From positions 2,042,501 to 2,106,500 of the forward strand of contig NZ_CP039249.1 in the NCBI RefSeq assembly GCF_004795835.1: DNA of 64,000 bases. The letters run 5' to 3'. The first letter of the stretch is position 1. The number at the start of each line of letters is the position of its first letter. Source of the DNA: Sphingomonas sp. PAMC26645. Its GTDB lineage: Bacteria; Pseudomonadota; Alphaproteobacteria; Sphingomonadales; Sphingomonadaceae. The position numbers and the translations under genes are program-made. The notes below the pieces were generated by a model. That model had not been told where the DNA came from. It saw only the letters and a list, made by a program, of their open reading frames with translations, and ran no database searches. Below are positions 16,166-24,655 of the stretch, in pieces.

Positions 16166-17068
16166 TTATGCTGCCAGCAGGCGCTTCTCGCCGGCAATCC
16201 GCATCATCGCCTTCTGCAGCTTCTCGAACGCACGCACCTCGATCTGCCGCACGCGCTCGCGCGACACGCCGTAGACCTGCGACAGTTCCTCGAGCGTCTT
16301 GGGATCGTCGGTCAGGCGACGCTCGGTCAGGATATGCTGCTCACGCTCGTTGAGGTCGTCCATCGCCGACACCAGCATCGAGTGGCGAACGTCCGCCTCC
16401 TGCGCATCGGCGACGATCTTGTCCTGCAACGGCGCATCGTCCTGCAGCCAATCCTGCCACTGGCCTTCGCCGTCTTCGCGCATCGGCACGTTGAGCGACG
16501 TGTCGCCACCCATCGCCATGCGACGGTTCATGCTGACGACGTCGGTCTCGGCGACACCCAGGTCGGTCGCGATCTTCGTGACGTGCTCGGGACGCAGATC
16601 GCCGTCCTCGAACGCATCGAGACGGCTCTTCATCCGGCGCAGGTTGAAGAACAGCTTCTTCTGCGCGGCGGTGGTGCCCATCTTCACGAGGCTCCACGAG
16701 CGCAGGATATATTCCTGGATCGAGGCGCGGATCCACCACATCGCATAGGTCGCGAGACGGAAGCCACGCTCGGGCTCGAACTTCTTCACGCCCTGCATAA
16801 GGCCAATATTGCCCTCGGAGATCAGCTCCGACGTCGGCAGGCCGTAGCCGCGATAGCCCATCGCGATCTTCGCCACGAGGCGAAGATGCGAGGTCACCAG
16901 CTGCGCGGCCGCTTCGGTATCGCCATGCTCCTGGAAACGCTTGGCGAGCATGTATTCCTGCTCGGGTTTCAGGAGCGGGAATTTTTTGATCTCGGCAAGA
17001 TAGCGATTGAGACCCGCCTCGCTGCCGAGCGCAGGTATCGTCGCTGGAACGTTGGAGCGGGCTGCCAT
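16166..17068 (-). CDS. rpoH: RNA polymerase heat-shock sigma factor RpoH (sigma-32)
   Basis: 300 residues from ATG 17068 with AAAGGG upstream. Region 1.2/2.1 starts YLAEIKKFPLLKPEQEYMLA; region 2.3-2.4 has GFRLATYAMWWIRASIQEYIL. The RpoH box QKKLFFNLRR, diagnostic for sigma-32, follows, and region 4.2 is VYGVSRERVRQIEVRAFEKL. It directs transcription of chaperone and protease genes. It lies between rluD and the amine oxidase on the same strand. Alphaproteobacteria may have more than one RpoH. Confidence 0.95.
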   Translation of the reverse strand: MAARSNVPATIPALGSEAGLNRYLAEIKKFPLLKPEQEYMLAKRFQEHGDTEAAAQLVTSHLRLVAKIAMGYRGYGLPTSELISEGNIGLMQGVKKFEPERGFRLATYAMWWIRASIQEYILRSWSLVKMGTTAAQKKLFFNLRRMKSRLDAFEDGDLRPEHVTKIATDLGVAETDVVSMNRRMAMGGDTSLNVPMREDGEGQWQDWLQDDAPLQDKIVADAQEADVRHSMLVSAMDDLNEREQHILTERRLTDDPKTLEELSQVYGVSRERVRQIEVRAFEKLQKAMMRIAGEKRLLAA

Positions 17069-17125
17069 GGTCGTAATCCCTTTCTGCTGACCCCGATTGC
17101 CGCAATGCGGCATAGGACCGATTAT

Positions 17126-18073
17126 CTATACGTGAAGCTGGGTGAACAGTTCCTGCATGTCTGCGGGCATTTCGCTTTCGAACGCCAAAGCGATGCTTTT
17201 CACCGGATGGATGAACCCCAGATGCGCCGCGTGCAAGGCCTGCCGGCGGAAACCAAGCGTTTCGAGCAGCGACTTCTGAGCTTGCTTTGTTCTACCATAG
17301 ACCGGGTCCCCCAACAAGGCATGGCCGATCGACGCCATGTGGACGCGCACCTGATGCGTGCGGCCCGTCTCTAATCGACACTCGATCAGCGCCGCGTCGC
17401 GCAGTGTCTCGATCGTCGAGAAATGGGTCACCGCACGCTTACCGCCTTCGACGATCGCGATCTTCTTGCGGTTCTGCGGACTCCGCGCGAGCGGCGCATT
17501 GACCGTGCCGCTTGGCGGCCGCGGGATGCCGCCGACGATCGCCTTGTAGCGGCGGTCTATGCTGTGGTCGTGGAACTGCTTTGCGAGGCCCTCGTGTGCG
17601 CGATCGGTCTTGGCGGCGATCATCAGCCCCGACGTGTCCTTGTCGATCCGGTGAACGATGCCCGGTCGCGCGACGCCGCCAATGCCCGACAGATTGCCGG
17701 CGCAGTGGTGGAGCAGCGCATTGACGAGCGTGCCGTCAAAGTTCCCCGCGGCAGGGTGGACGACGAGGCCGGCGGGCTTGTCGATCACGATCAGGTCGTC
17801 GTCCTCGTACGCGACGACGAGCGGGATATCCTGCGCTTCGTTGTGCAGCGGCGTCGGCGGCGGGATCGCGACGGCGAACACCTGTCCGGTAGCCGCCTTC
17901 TTCGCCGAATCGCGCCATTCGCGACCATTAAGCGTCACCTGGCCGGCGGCGATCAGTGCCTTCAGCCGCTCGCGTGACATGTCTGGGAGCACTTCGGCAA
18001 GCGCACGATCGAGCCTCCAGCCATCAATGGCTGGCGTAATCGATGCTTCGACGATGGAAACCCCCCGGTCCAT
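17126..18073 (-). CDS. rluD: Ribosomal large subunit pseudouridine synthase, RluD type
   Basis: 315 residues. An N-terminal S4 RNA-binding domain (WRLDRALAEVLPDMSRERLKA, GQVTLNG) precedes the RsuA/RluA catalytic domain with VIDKPAGLVVHPAAGN and the catalytic Asp motif HRIDKDTSGLM. GRTHQVRVHMASIGHALLGD is also typical. It modifies helix 69 uridines of 23S rRNA. It is followed by rpoH and divergent from the JAMM peptidase gene with only 17 bases between starts, so the true start may be slightly further in. Confidence 0.92.
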   Translation of the reverse strand: MDRGVSIVEASITPAIDGWRLDRALAEVLPDMSRERLKALIAAGQVTLNGREWRDSAKKAATGQVFAVAIPPPTPLHNEAQDIPLVVAYEDDDLIVIDKPAGLVVHPAAGNFDGTLVNALLHHCAGNLSGIGGVARPGIVHRIDKDTSGLMIAAKTDRAHEGLAKQFHDHSIDRRYKAIVGGIPRPPSGTVNAPLARSPQNRKKIAIVEGGKRAVTHFSTIETLRDAALIECRLETGRTHQVRVHMASIGHALLGDPVYGRTKQAQKSLLETLGFRRQALHAAHLGFIHPVKSIALAFESEMPADMQELFTQLHV

Positions 18074-18090
18074 GTCTTACCGATGTGGCG

Positions 18091-18486
18091 ATGAATGTGA
18101 CAATTTCAAGCGGATTGCTGCGGCGGCTGGTGGAGGAAGCGGGTGCTTCGCCGGATGCGGAGGTGTGCGGGTTGTTGTTTGGATCGGTCGCGCGGATCGA
18201 GGCGGCGGAGGCGTGCGCCAACGTGGCGGCCAACCCCGCGCGAGCGTTCGAGATCGATCCGGCTGCGCTGTTTGCGGCGCATCGGCGGGCTCGGAGTGGG
18301 GGGGCAGTGGCGATCGGGCATTATCATTCGCATCCGTCTGGGCTGCCGGTGCCGTCTCCTCGGGATGCGGCGCAGGCGATGGGGGATGGGGCGGTCTGGG
18401 TAATACTTGGTGGTGGTGAGGCTCGGGCGTGGCGGTCGGTCGAGGTGGGGGCATTTGTCGAGGAGGCGATCGAGGTCGTTGAGTAG
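18091..18486 (+). CDS. JAMM/Mov34 (M67 family) metallopeptidase
   Basis: 131 residues from ATG 18091. It has the Glu in AEVCGLLFG (Glu24) and the full JAMM zinc motif H-S-H-P-x6-S-x2-D (His79, His81, Ser89, Asp92). Bacterial stand-alone M67 proteins remove ubiquitin-like tags or process sulfur-carrier proteins. No ThiS/MoaD/ubiquitin-like gene is adjacent, so the substrate is unknown. Codon use is G-rich like its neighbours. Confidence 0.88.
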   Translation: MNVTISSGLLRRLVEEAGASPDAEVCGLLFGSVARIEAAEACANVAANPARAFEIDPAALFAAHRRARSGGAVAIGHYHSHPSGLPVPSPRDAAQAMGDGAVWVILGGGEARAWRSVEVGAFVEEAIEVVE

Positions 18487-18493
18487 CGCCACC

Positions 18494-18622
18494 CTTCTTC
18501 CCCCCCCTCGCTCGAAGGGAGGGTCTGGGGGTGGGTTGGCTTCCGCATATCCTGCGGGTGTGGATCAAACGGGCCGACCCACCCCCGACCCCTCCCTTTC
18601 AGGGAGGGGGGAAGAAGGGTGG
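18494..18622. repeat. Palindromic intergenic repeat (CCCTCCCTTTCAGGGAGGG-related family)
   Basis: CTTCTTCCCCCCCTCGCTCG at 18495 faces CCCTCCCTTTCAGGGAGGGG and GGAAGAAGGG ending near 18620, with an inner pair GGGTCTGGGGGTGGGT / ACCCACCCCCGACCCC. Copies are at 45338 and, as a half element, 45832. It separates the JAMM gene from the chemotaxis cluster. Confidence 0.78.
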
Positions 18623-18709
18623 CGGCTTCTACTGTATAGGGTACCGCAAGTTGGCATTGCGTAGCGGCCGCCCGCCAGCCACAAGACCTTCCAGAATTAG
18701 GGGAATTTC

Positions 18710-19354
18710 ATGACGGTCAGCCCGGTCGATTTCGCGAGCCTGCTCTGTTCGCGCCTGTGCCACGACCTGCTGTCGCCAGTGGGCGCGCTCAACAATGGGC
18801 TCGAACTGCTGGCGGACGAGACCGATCCGGCGATGCGCGAGCGCGTCATGGAGTTGCTCGCGGACAGCGCGCGGGCGTCGGCCAGCAAGCTGAAGTTCTT
18901 CCGGCTGGCGTTCGGTGCGGCGGGCGGGTTCGGCGAGCTGGTCGATACGCACGAGGCCAGGAACGCGATCGAAGGTCTGGTTGCCGAGAACAAGCGGATC
19001 ACCTTCGTCTGGGCCGTCGAGACGCCGGCAATGCCGAAGTCCGCGGTGAAAATACTGCTCAACCTTGTCCTCGTGGCAACCGAGTCGCTTGTACGCGGCG
19101 GCACGATGGAGGTCGGGGGTGAGGACAATGATGGTCAGCTGGAGATCGTCGTGAAGATCGAGGGCACCCGGATCGTGCTTGATCCGGAAATTCGTCGAAC
19201 ACTGGTCGAGGGGGAGGGCGCGAACACTGTCACGCCCCGCGCGGCGGCGGCGTACATGATCAACACCGTCGTCGCGGAAGCCGGCGGGAAGGTCATCGTA
19301 TCGGAGCCTGCCGAAGGCATCATGATCTTCGGTGCGGTCTTCAACGCGCGCTGA
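18710..19354 (+). CDS. chpT: ChpT-like histidine phosphotransferase
   Basis: 214 residues. The phospho-accepting His is in CSRLCHDLLSPVGALNNGLELL (His18), within a two-helix DHp-like bundle, followed by a degenerate ATPase-like domain without kinase G-boxes. This is the ChpT pattern. ChpT carries phosphate from CckA to CtrA and CpdR in alphaproteobacteria. It sits 75 bases before cheA, an association common in sphingomonads. A CtrA-like box lies in the gap after it. Whether it also receives phosphate from Che proteins is open. Confidence 0.87.
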   Translation: MTVSPVDFASLLCSRLCHDLLSPVGALNNGLELLADETDPAMRERVMELLADSARASASKLKFFRLAFGAAGGFGELVDTHEARNAIEGLVAENKRITFVWAVETPAMPKSAVKILLNLVLVATESLVRGGTMEVGGEDNDGQLEIVVKIEGTRIVLDPEIRRTLVEGEGANTVTPRAAAAYMINTVVAEAGGKVIVSEPAEGIMIFGAVFNAR

Positions 19355-19377
19355 TCCCGTAGAGACGGGCGGGACAA

Positions 19378-19393
19378 CTAACCTCGCCTTAAC
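19378..19393 (+). promoter_or_regulatory. Candidate CtrA-binding site upstream of cheA
   Basis: CTAA-N7-TTAAC at 19378-19393 matches the CtrA consensus TTAA-N7-TTAAC with one mismatch. It lies 36 bases before the cheA start, in the 75-base gap after chpT. The link with a ChpT gene makes the site plausible. Not tested. Confidence 0.5.
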
Positions 19394-19429
19394 CTGAAGC
19401 ATGCATGACGGGCTCGAACGCGGGGCCGC

Positions 19430-21730
19430 ATGGACGATCTGTTACAGGAATTCATTGCCGAGACGCGCGAAACGCTGGAAGCGATTGCCGGCGAGATCGT
19501 CGCGTGGGAGTCCGATCCGACCGATCGTGCGCGTCTCGATGCGATCTTTCGCTTCGTCCATACCGTGAAGGGCAGCTGCGGGTTCCTGGATCTGCCCCGG
19601 CTTGCCCGGCTCAGCCACGCGGCGGAGGACGTGCTGGCCGCGGTGCGCGACGGCAAGCGGACGCCCGATACCGCGCTGGTCGATGCCGTGCTCGGCATCG
19701 TCGACCGGATCGGCGAGATCGTCGAGGCGATCGACGCGGGCGCAACGCTGGACGATTCGACCGAAGACTCGCTGATCGCCGCGCTGGCGCCGGATGCCAA
19801 ACCCAAGGTCGCGGTCGTTGCTGTGCCGGCGGGGCGGGCGGCCAGCCGCAGCGTCCGGCTCAACGTCGATCTGCTCGATCGGATGATGAGCGGTATGTCC
19901 GACATGGTCCTCGCGCGGAACGATCTCGCGCGGCGGTTGCGCGATGGCGACGCCGATCCGCAGGTCGAGGCTGCGCTGGAGCGGTTGTCGCTGACGGTCG
20001 CCGACATGCGCGACACGGTCACGCGGACGCGCATGCAGAAGGTCGACGCGCTGTTCTCGGCGCTGCCCCGGATGGTACGCGATATCAGCGCGGAACTGGG
20101 GAAGTCGGTCAACCTCGTTATCGACGGTGCGGATGTCGAACTCGATCGCGAGATGATCGAGCTGATGCGCGATCCGTTGCTCCACGTCATCCGCAACGCG
20201 ATCGACCACGGTATCGAGACACCCGAGGCGCGTCGGGCCGCGGGCAAGCCCGAGGCGGGGCGGCTTGTCGTTTCTGCGCGGCAATCGGGCAACCAAATCC
20301 TCATCGAGATCAGCGACGACGGCCGGGGCATCGACGTAGCACGGATCGTCGCCAAGGCGGCCGAGCAGAAGCTGCACACCGCGACCGAACTGGCGGCGAT
20401 GAGCGATACGGCGAAGCTCGATTTGATCTTTGCGCCCGGGCTGTCGAGCCGCGATGTCGTCACCGCGACGTCGGGACGCGGCGTCGGCATGGACGTCGTA
20501 CGCGCCAATATCGAGCAGATCGGCGGGCGCATCGTCCTCGTCAACGATCCGGGGAGGGGGCTGCGAATTATCGCGCGCGTCCCGCTGACGCTGTCGATCC
20601 TCACGACGCTGATCGTCGAAGTCGGGACTCAGCGTTTCGCGCTTGCACGCCAATCGGTCGAGGAGATCGTGCTGGTGCGCGGCGATCAGGTGCGGATCGA
20701 GACGATCGGCGATGCGGCGGCGGTGCTGGTGCGCGGGCGTCGCATGCCGCTGGTCGCGCTCGCCGGTCTGTTCGGGCTTGGATCGGAACCGCCGCCGACG
20801 CTGGTGATCGTGTCGACTCGTGAGGGCGATTACGCGCTGGGCGTCGACACCGTGATCGATACCGAGGAACTCGTCGTGAAGCCGGCGTCGCCCGCGATCA
20901 TGGCGACGGGTGTGTATGCTGGCATGACGTTGCCCGACAATGGCTTGCCGATGCTGTTGCTCGACGCGGCGGGGATCGCGACCGTCGCCGGCCTGCGGTT
21001 CGCCCCGGTGGCGGTGAACGACTCGGTCGAGGAGGTCGCTGTTCCCGGCATCCCGGCGCTGCTTTTCGACGATCTCGACGGGCAGCGGCGTGCGATCGCG
21101 CTCGCGGTGATCGACCGCGTCGAGCCTGTACCGGTCGACGCGATCCGCCGGACCGCTGGGGCGATGCGGCTGACGATCGGCAACACGATCATCCCGGTTC
21201 ATGCGGTCGGCGGGTTCGGCGATCGGACCGAGATCGCGGTGTTGCGGCTCACTGACGGCGAGAGCGAGATGGCCTATGCGATCGCCGAAGCGATCGAAAT
21301 CGTCGCGTTGCCCGCAGATATGGCGCCGGCGCGGCGTGGCGGAACGGATGCATGCGCTCCGATCGCGGGTGTCGTGCTGATCGCCGGCGAGCAGGTCGAA
21401 GTGGTCGATCCGCATGCCTTGTTCGCTGGCGAGCCGGTCGAGATCGCGACTCCGCCGCTATGCCTGTTGCAGGTCGATGGATCGGGATGGATGGAAACCT
21501 TCCTGAAACCTGCGCTGGAGGCCTCGGGCTATCGCTGCGTCACCGCGCTGGCGGCGGGCGAGACGGCGGCGGTCGCGCTGGCGATGGAGGATGCGCCGGT
21601 CTCTCCCACGCATGCGCCGGTGGTGACGCTGCGCCGCTCGCGCGTTGCGGACGGCAACGATGACCCGAGCATATATCGCTATGACCGCCCTGCGCTGATC
21701 GCAGCAATCGCCGCGCGGAGGGGATTGTGA
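19430..21730 (+). CDS. cheA: Chemotaxis histidine kinase CheA with degenerate C-terminal receiver
   Basis: 766 residues. In order: an HPt domain with His44 in FVHTVKGSCGF; a short linker and no recognisable P2 domain; a P3 dimerisation helix (about 135-200); an HATPase domain with LLHVIRNAIDHG, ISDDGRGID and TSGRGVGMDVV; a CheW-like P5 (IVEVGTQRFALARQSVEEI); a second weakly CheW-like stretch (RRAIALAVIDRVEPV). The C-terminal segment from about 680 reads like a receiver (WMETFLKPALEASGYRCVTA) but has QVDG in place of the acidic pair and no phospho-Asp. It starts the cheA-W-Y-B-R run. Confidence 0.93.
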   Translation: MDDLLQEFIAETRETLEAIAGEIVAWESDPTDRARLDAIFRFVHTVKGSCGFLDLPRLARLSHAAEDVLAAVRDGKRTPDTALVDAVLGIVDRIGEIVEAIDAGATLDDSTEDSLIAALAPDAKPKVAVVAVPAGRAASRSVRLNVDLLDRMMSGMSDMVLARNDLARRLRDGDADPQVEAALERLSLTVADMRDTVTRTRMQKVDALFSALPRMVRDISAELGKSVNLVIDGADVELDREMIELMRDPLLHVIRNAIDHGIETPEARRAAGKPEAGRLVVSARQSGNQILIEISDDGRGIDVARIVAKAAEQKLHTATELAAMSDTAKLDLIFAPGLSSRDVVTATSGRGVGMDVVRANIEQIGGRIVLVNDPGRGLRIIARVPLTLSILTTLIVEVGTQRFALARQSVEEIVLVRGDQVRIETIGDAAAVLVRGRRMPLVALAGLFGLGSEPPPTLVIVSTREGDYALGVDTVIDTEELVVKPASPAIMATGVYAGMTLPDNGLPMLLLDAAGIATVAGLRFAPVAVNDSVEEVAVPGIPALLFDDLDGQRRAIALAVIDRVEPVPVDAIRRTAGAMRLTIGNTIIPVHAVGGFGDRTEIAVLRLTDGESEMAYAIAEAIEIVALPADMAPARRGGTDACAPIAGVVLIAGEQVEVVDPHALFAGEPVEIATPPLCLLQVDGSGWMETFLKPALEASGYRCVTALAAGETAAVALAMEDAPVSPTHAPVVTLRRSRVADGNDDPSIYRYDRPALIAAIAARRGL

Positions 21731-22155
21731 GCGACCTGTTCCTGATTGCGCATATCGCCGGTCGCGGGGTCGCGATCGACGCGGCGCAAGTCGATTCGGT
21801 GGTCGATATCGGCGAGATCGTCGCGGTGCCTCGCGCCGAGCCGTTCGTTCGCGGCCTGGCGGCGTTGCGCAGCCGCGTCGTGACCGTGATCGACACGGGG
21901 ATTGCGCTTGGACTCGCACCTACCCCCGATACGATGCGTCGCGCGGTCATCACGATCGTCGATGGCCATCATTATGCGATCCTGGTCGATTCGGTCGAGG
22001 ACGTTGCGCCGTTTGTCCGGTTGCCGCTGTCGTCGGGCCTCGCACTGCGAGGCGGCTGGGAGTCCGTGGGCACCGGAATCGTCGAGCGCGACGGCGAGCC
22101 CTTGCTGATCATCGATCTCGCTGTCGTCCTGCCGACGTCGCCGCTAGCGGCGTGA
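21727..22155 (+). CDS. cheW: CheW-like coupling protein
   Basis: 142 residues from GTG 21727, overlapping the cheA stop (GTGA). The CheW fold is recognisable: an opening LFLIAHIAGRGVAIDAAQVDSVVD, ALRSRVVTVIDTGIALGL, HYAILVDSVEDV, and the end VERDGEPLLIIDLAVVL. It scaffolds CheA to chemoreceptors. The palindrome CGCCGCTAGCGGCG at its 3' end, followed by TTTT, could act as a weak attenuator before cheY. No receptor gene lies in the window. Confidence 0.88.
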   Translation: MSDLFLIAHIAGRGVAIDAAQVDSVVDIGEIVAVPRAEPFVRGLAALRSRVVTVIDTGIALGLAPTPDTMRRAVITIVDGHHYAILVDSVEDVAPFVRLPLSSGLALRGGWESVGTGIVERDGEPLLIIDLAVVLPTSPLAA

Positions 22156-22240
22156 CGTTTTGCACCAAAGTTCCGACGCTTAACTCCCTCCTTACTGTTT
22201 GCGATCTAGGACGGTCGCACGATTTCCCGGAAGGCTTTGC

Positions 22241-22606
22241 ATGAAGACCTGTCTTGTCGTCGACGATTCGAAAGTGATCCGAAAAGTCGCGCGCCACATT
22301 CTCGAGACGCTCGACTTTACCGTCACCGAAGCGTGCGATGGTCGCGAGGCGTTGGCCTCCTGCATGGCGTCGATCCCCGACGTGATCCTACTCGACTGGA
22401 ACATGCCCGTGATGAGTGGCATGGATTTCCTCCGCGCGCTGCGGGAGGCAGACGTGCCGCGCCGCCCCAAGGTCGTGTTCTGCACCACCGAGAACGGGAT
22501 GGCCTATATCCGCGCCGCAATCGAGGCAGGCGCGGACGAGTATGTGATGAAGCCGTTCGACCGCGATACGCTCGAATCGAAGCTCCAGATCGTCGGCATG
22601 GCCTGA
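22241..22606 (+). CDS. cheY: CheY-type single-domain response regulator
   Basis: 121 residues from ATG 22241 with GGAAGG upstream. The acidic pair is Asp8-Asp9 (VVDDSK), the phospho-acceptor is Asp52 in LLDWNMPVMSGM, the Thr switch is in FCTTEN and Lys104 is in YVMKPF. It is a stand-alone receiver that probably carries CheA phosphate to the motor or acts as a sink. It has an 85-base leader, unlike the overlapped genes around it, so it may have its own promoter. Confidence 0.92.
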   Translation: MKTCLVVDDSKVIRKVARHILETLDFTVTEACDGREALASCMASIPDVILLDWNMPVMSGMDFLRALREADVPRRPKVVFCTTENGMAYIRAAIEAGADEYVMKPFDRDTLESKLQIVGMA

Positions 22607-22619
22607 TCCAGGCCTAGCC

Positions 22620-23738
22620 GTGACGACCCGGACCCACTCTGCCGAGCGGCATGCGGACTGCGACGGGCTTGACTCGGCTCGGGTCTTGATCGTGGACGAC
22701 TCGGTGGTCGTCCGCGCAGTGATCGCGCGGCTGATCGATGCGAGCGACCGGTTTTCGGTCGTCGGCGCGGTCGGCAACGTCGCTGCGGCCTTGGCGTTCC
22801 TGAAGCGCGCGACGGTCGACTTCGTTCTGCTCGATATCGAGATGCCGGGGATCGACGGGCTCAGCGCATTGCCCGACCTGATCGCGGCGGGGCAGGGCGC
22901 GAAGGTCCTGATCGTGTCGTCCAGCGCGGACGAGGGCGGGGCTATCGCCTTGCGGGCGATGGCACTCGGCGCGGCCGAGACGCTGATCAAGCCATCGACG
23001 AGTGCCCTGTCGACGCGGTTCGGTTCGGCACTGTGCAACAAGCTCGAGATGCTGTGCGAGTATCCGACGCAGGTGCCGCCTGCGCTGGTCGTGCGCTCAC
23101 CCGTCTCGCCGACGCCGCCCGCGGACCCGCCGCTGCCGATCCGTCCGGTCTCGACGAGCGACGACTATGACATCGTCGCGATCGGCGCCTCGACCGGCGG
23201 CATCCATGCGTTGAGCCAGATGTTCGGTCAGATGCCCGCCGGGTTCCGCCTGCCGATCGTCATCACTCAGCATCTGCCCGCGTCGTTCATGCCCTATTTC
23301 GCCGCGCAGATCGCAGTGCTTGCCGGACGCCCGTGCGATGTCGCGGTCGACCGGATGCGGATCCGTCCGGGCCGGATCATCATCGCACCCGGCGACGCGC
23401 ATCTCAAGGCCGTGAGACTGTCCGAGGGCGGCGCGGCCTTTCGCCTGACGCACGAGGTCGTGTCGAGCGGGTGCATGCCGTCGGTCGACCCGATGCTGGC
23501 CTCGCTTGCCGACGTCTATGGTCCTCGCCTGCTTGCGGTCGTGCTCAGCGGCATGGGGCGCGACGGAGCGGAGGGCGCGCGGCGCGTCCACGACAGCGGC
23601 GGGTGCGTCGTTGTGCAAGATCAGCAAAGCTCGGTGGTGTGGGGCATGCCGGGGGCTATCGCCGCCTCGGGCATCGCCGACGCGGTGCTGGCCCCTGAGG
23701 CGATCGGTCGCCTCGCGGCGACGCGACGACGACCATGA
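22620..23738 (+). CDS. cheB: Chemotaxis methylesterase CheB
   Basis: 372 residues from GTG 22620. The receiver has Asp26-Asp27, phospho-Asp72 (LLDIEMPGIDG) and Lys in LIKPST; a Pro-rich linker covers about 150-175. The methylesterase domain has catalytic Ser191 in IGASTGGI, His218 in ITQHLP and the Asp in SGMGRDGAEG. It removes methyl groups from (or deamidates) chemoreceptors when phosphorylated. The stop overlaps cheR. Confidence 0.94.
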   Translation: MTTRTHSAERHADCDGLDSARVLIVDDSVVVRAVIARLIDASDRFSVVGAVGNVAAALAFLKRATVDFVLLDIEMPGIDGLSALPDLIAAGQGAKVLIVSSSADEGGAIALRAMALGAAETLIKPSTSALSTRFGSALCNKLEMLCEYPTQVPPALVVRSPVSPTPPADPPLPIRPVSTSDDYDIVAIGASTGGIHALSQMFGQMPAGFRLPIVITQHLPASFMPYFAAQIAVLAGRPCDVAVDRMRIRPGRIIIAPGDAHLKAVRLSEGGAAFRLTHEVVSSGCMPSVDPMLASLADVYGPRLLAVVLSGMGRDGAEGARRVHDSGGCVVVQDQQSSVVWGMPGAIAASGIADAVLAPEAIGRLAATRRRP

Positions 23739-24571
23739 CGGCCCGCGCCGCTCCCGCACCCGCCGCGTCGCAGGCCACGATCAACGTCCTCACCGCGTTG
23801 CTCGAGGCACGTACCGGTCAACAGATCGCCGCCTATCGCTCATGGCGGCTCGACACCGCGCTGAAACCCCTGCTGCGCGCGCGCAAGCTCGACACGCTCG
23901 ACCAGTTGGTGACCCAGTTGCTGCAGGGAAGCGACCGTTCGATCGGCGACTCGATCGTCGACGCGCTCGTCAATCAGGAGACCTCGTTCTTCCGCGACGC
24001 GCAGGTGTTCGAGATGCTCTCCGAGGCGGTTGCCGACGCCGAGCGTGACGGCCGGCGCGCGCGGATCTGGTGCGCGGGCTGTTCGACCGGACAGGAGCCG
24101 CTCTCGCTCGCGATGCAGTTCGCCGAACGGCGCGAGACGGGTGGCGTCCCCATGCCCGAGATCGTCGCCACCGACGTATCCGATGCCGCCGTCGCCCGCG
24201 CGCGATCCGGTCGCTTCTCGCAGTTCGAAATCCAGCGCGGACTGCCTGTGCGACGCATGATCCGCTGGTTCGACACGACCGGCAGCGACTGGGTCGCGAA
24301 GCCCGACCTGCTCGGCATGGTCGCGTTTCGCCGGATGAACCTGGTATCCGACCCAGCGCCGCCCGGACAGTTCGACGTCGTCCTGTGCCGTAACGTGCTG
24401 TTGTACCTGTCCACCGACACCAAGGCAGAGGTGTTTCCGAAGATCGCCAAGGCGATGAAGCCGGGCGGCGTGCTGGTCATGGGGGCGGGCGAAACCGTGA
24501 TCGGCCAGACAAGCGCCTTCGCGCCGAGCAAGCGGTTCCGCGGCTTCTACGAAATGCCCGCACAGGAGTAA
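23735..24571 (+). CDS. cheR: Chemotaxis protein methyltransferase CheR
   Basis: 278 residues from ATG 23735, overlapping cheB (ATGA). It has an N-terminal helical domain, then NQETSFFRD, the SAM loop WCAGCSTGQEPLSLAM, ATDVSDAAVARAR, and DVVLCRNVLLYL followed by FAPSKRFRGFYE. It methylates receptor glutamates using SAM. It ends the che run; receptors must be encoded elsewhere. Confidence 0.94.
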   Translation: MTARAAPAPAASQATINVLTALLEARTGQQIAAYRSWRLDTALKPLLRARKLDTLDQLVTQLLQGSDRSIGDSIVDALVNQETSFFRDAQVFEMLSEAVADAERDGRRARIWCAGCSTGQEPLSLAMQFAERRETGGVPMPEIVATDVSDAAVARARSGRFSQFEIQRGLPVRRMIRWFDTTGSDWVAKPDLLGMVAFRRMNLVSDPAPPGQFDVVLCRNVLLYLSTDTKAEVFPKIAKAMKPGGVLVMGAGETVIGQTSAFAPSKRFRGFYEMPAQE

Positions 24572-24655
24572 TCGGTCCACCTCGCGACCGACCGCCGCCG
24601 TGACTTGCCGGCGGTCTCGCCATATGAACCAGGCATCGTCCACCGGGTGTCTCGC

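Noticed and set aside
19442..21415. A 657-codon open frame antisense to cheA
   Set aside because: No recognisable domain and strongly Arg/His-biased composition; cheA on the other strand is complete.
22178..22196. Possible CtrA box before cheY (TTAACTCCCTCCTTAC)
   Set aside because: The second half is CTTA at N7, or TTAC at N8, so spacing or sequence fails; kept only as a half-site.
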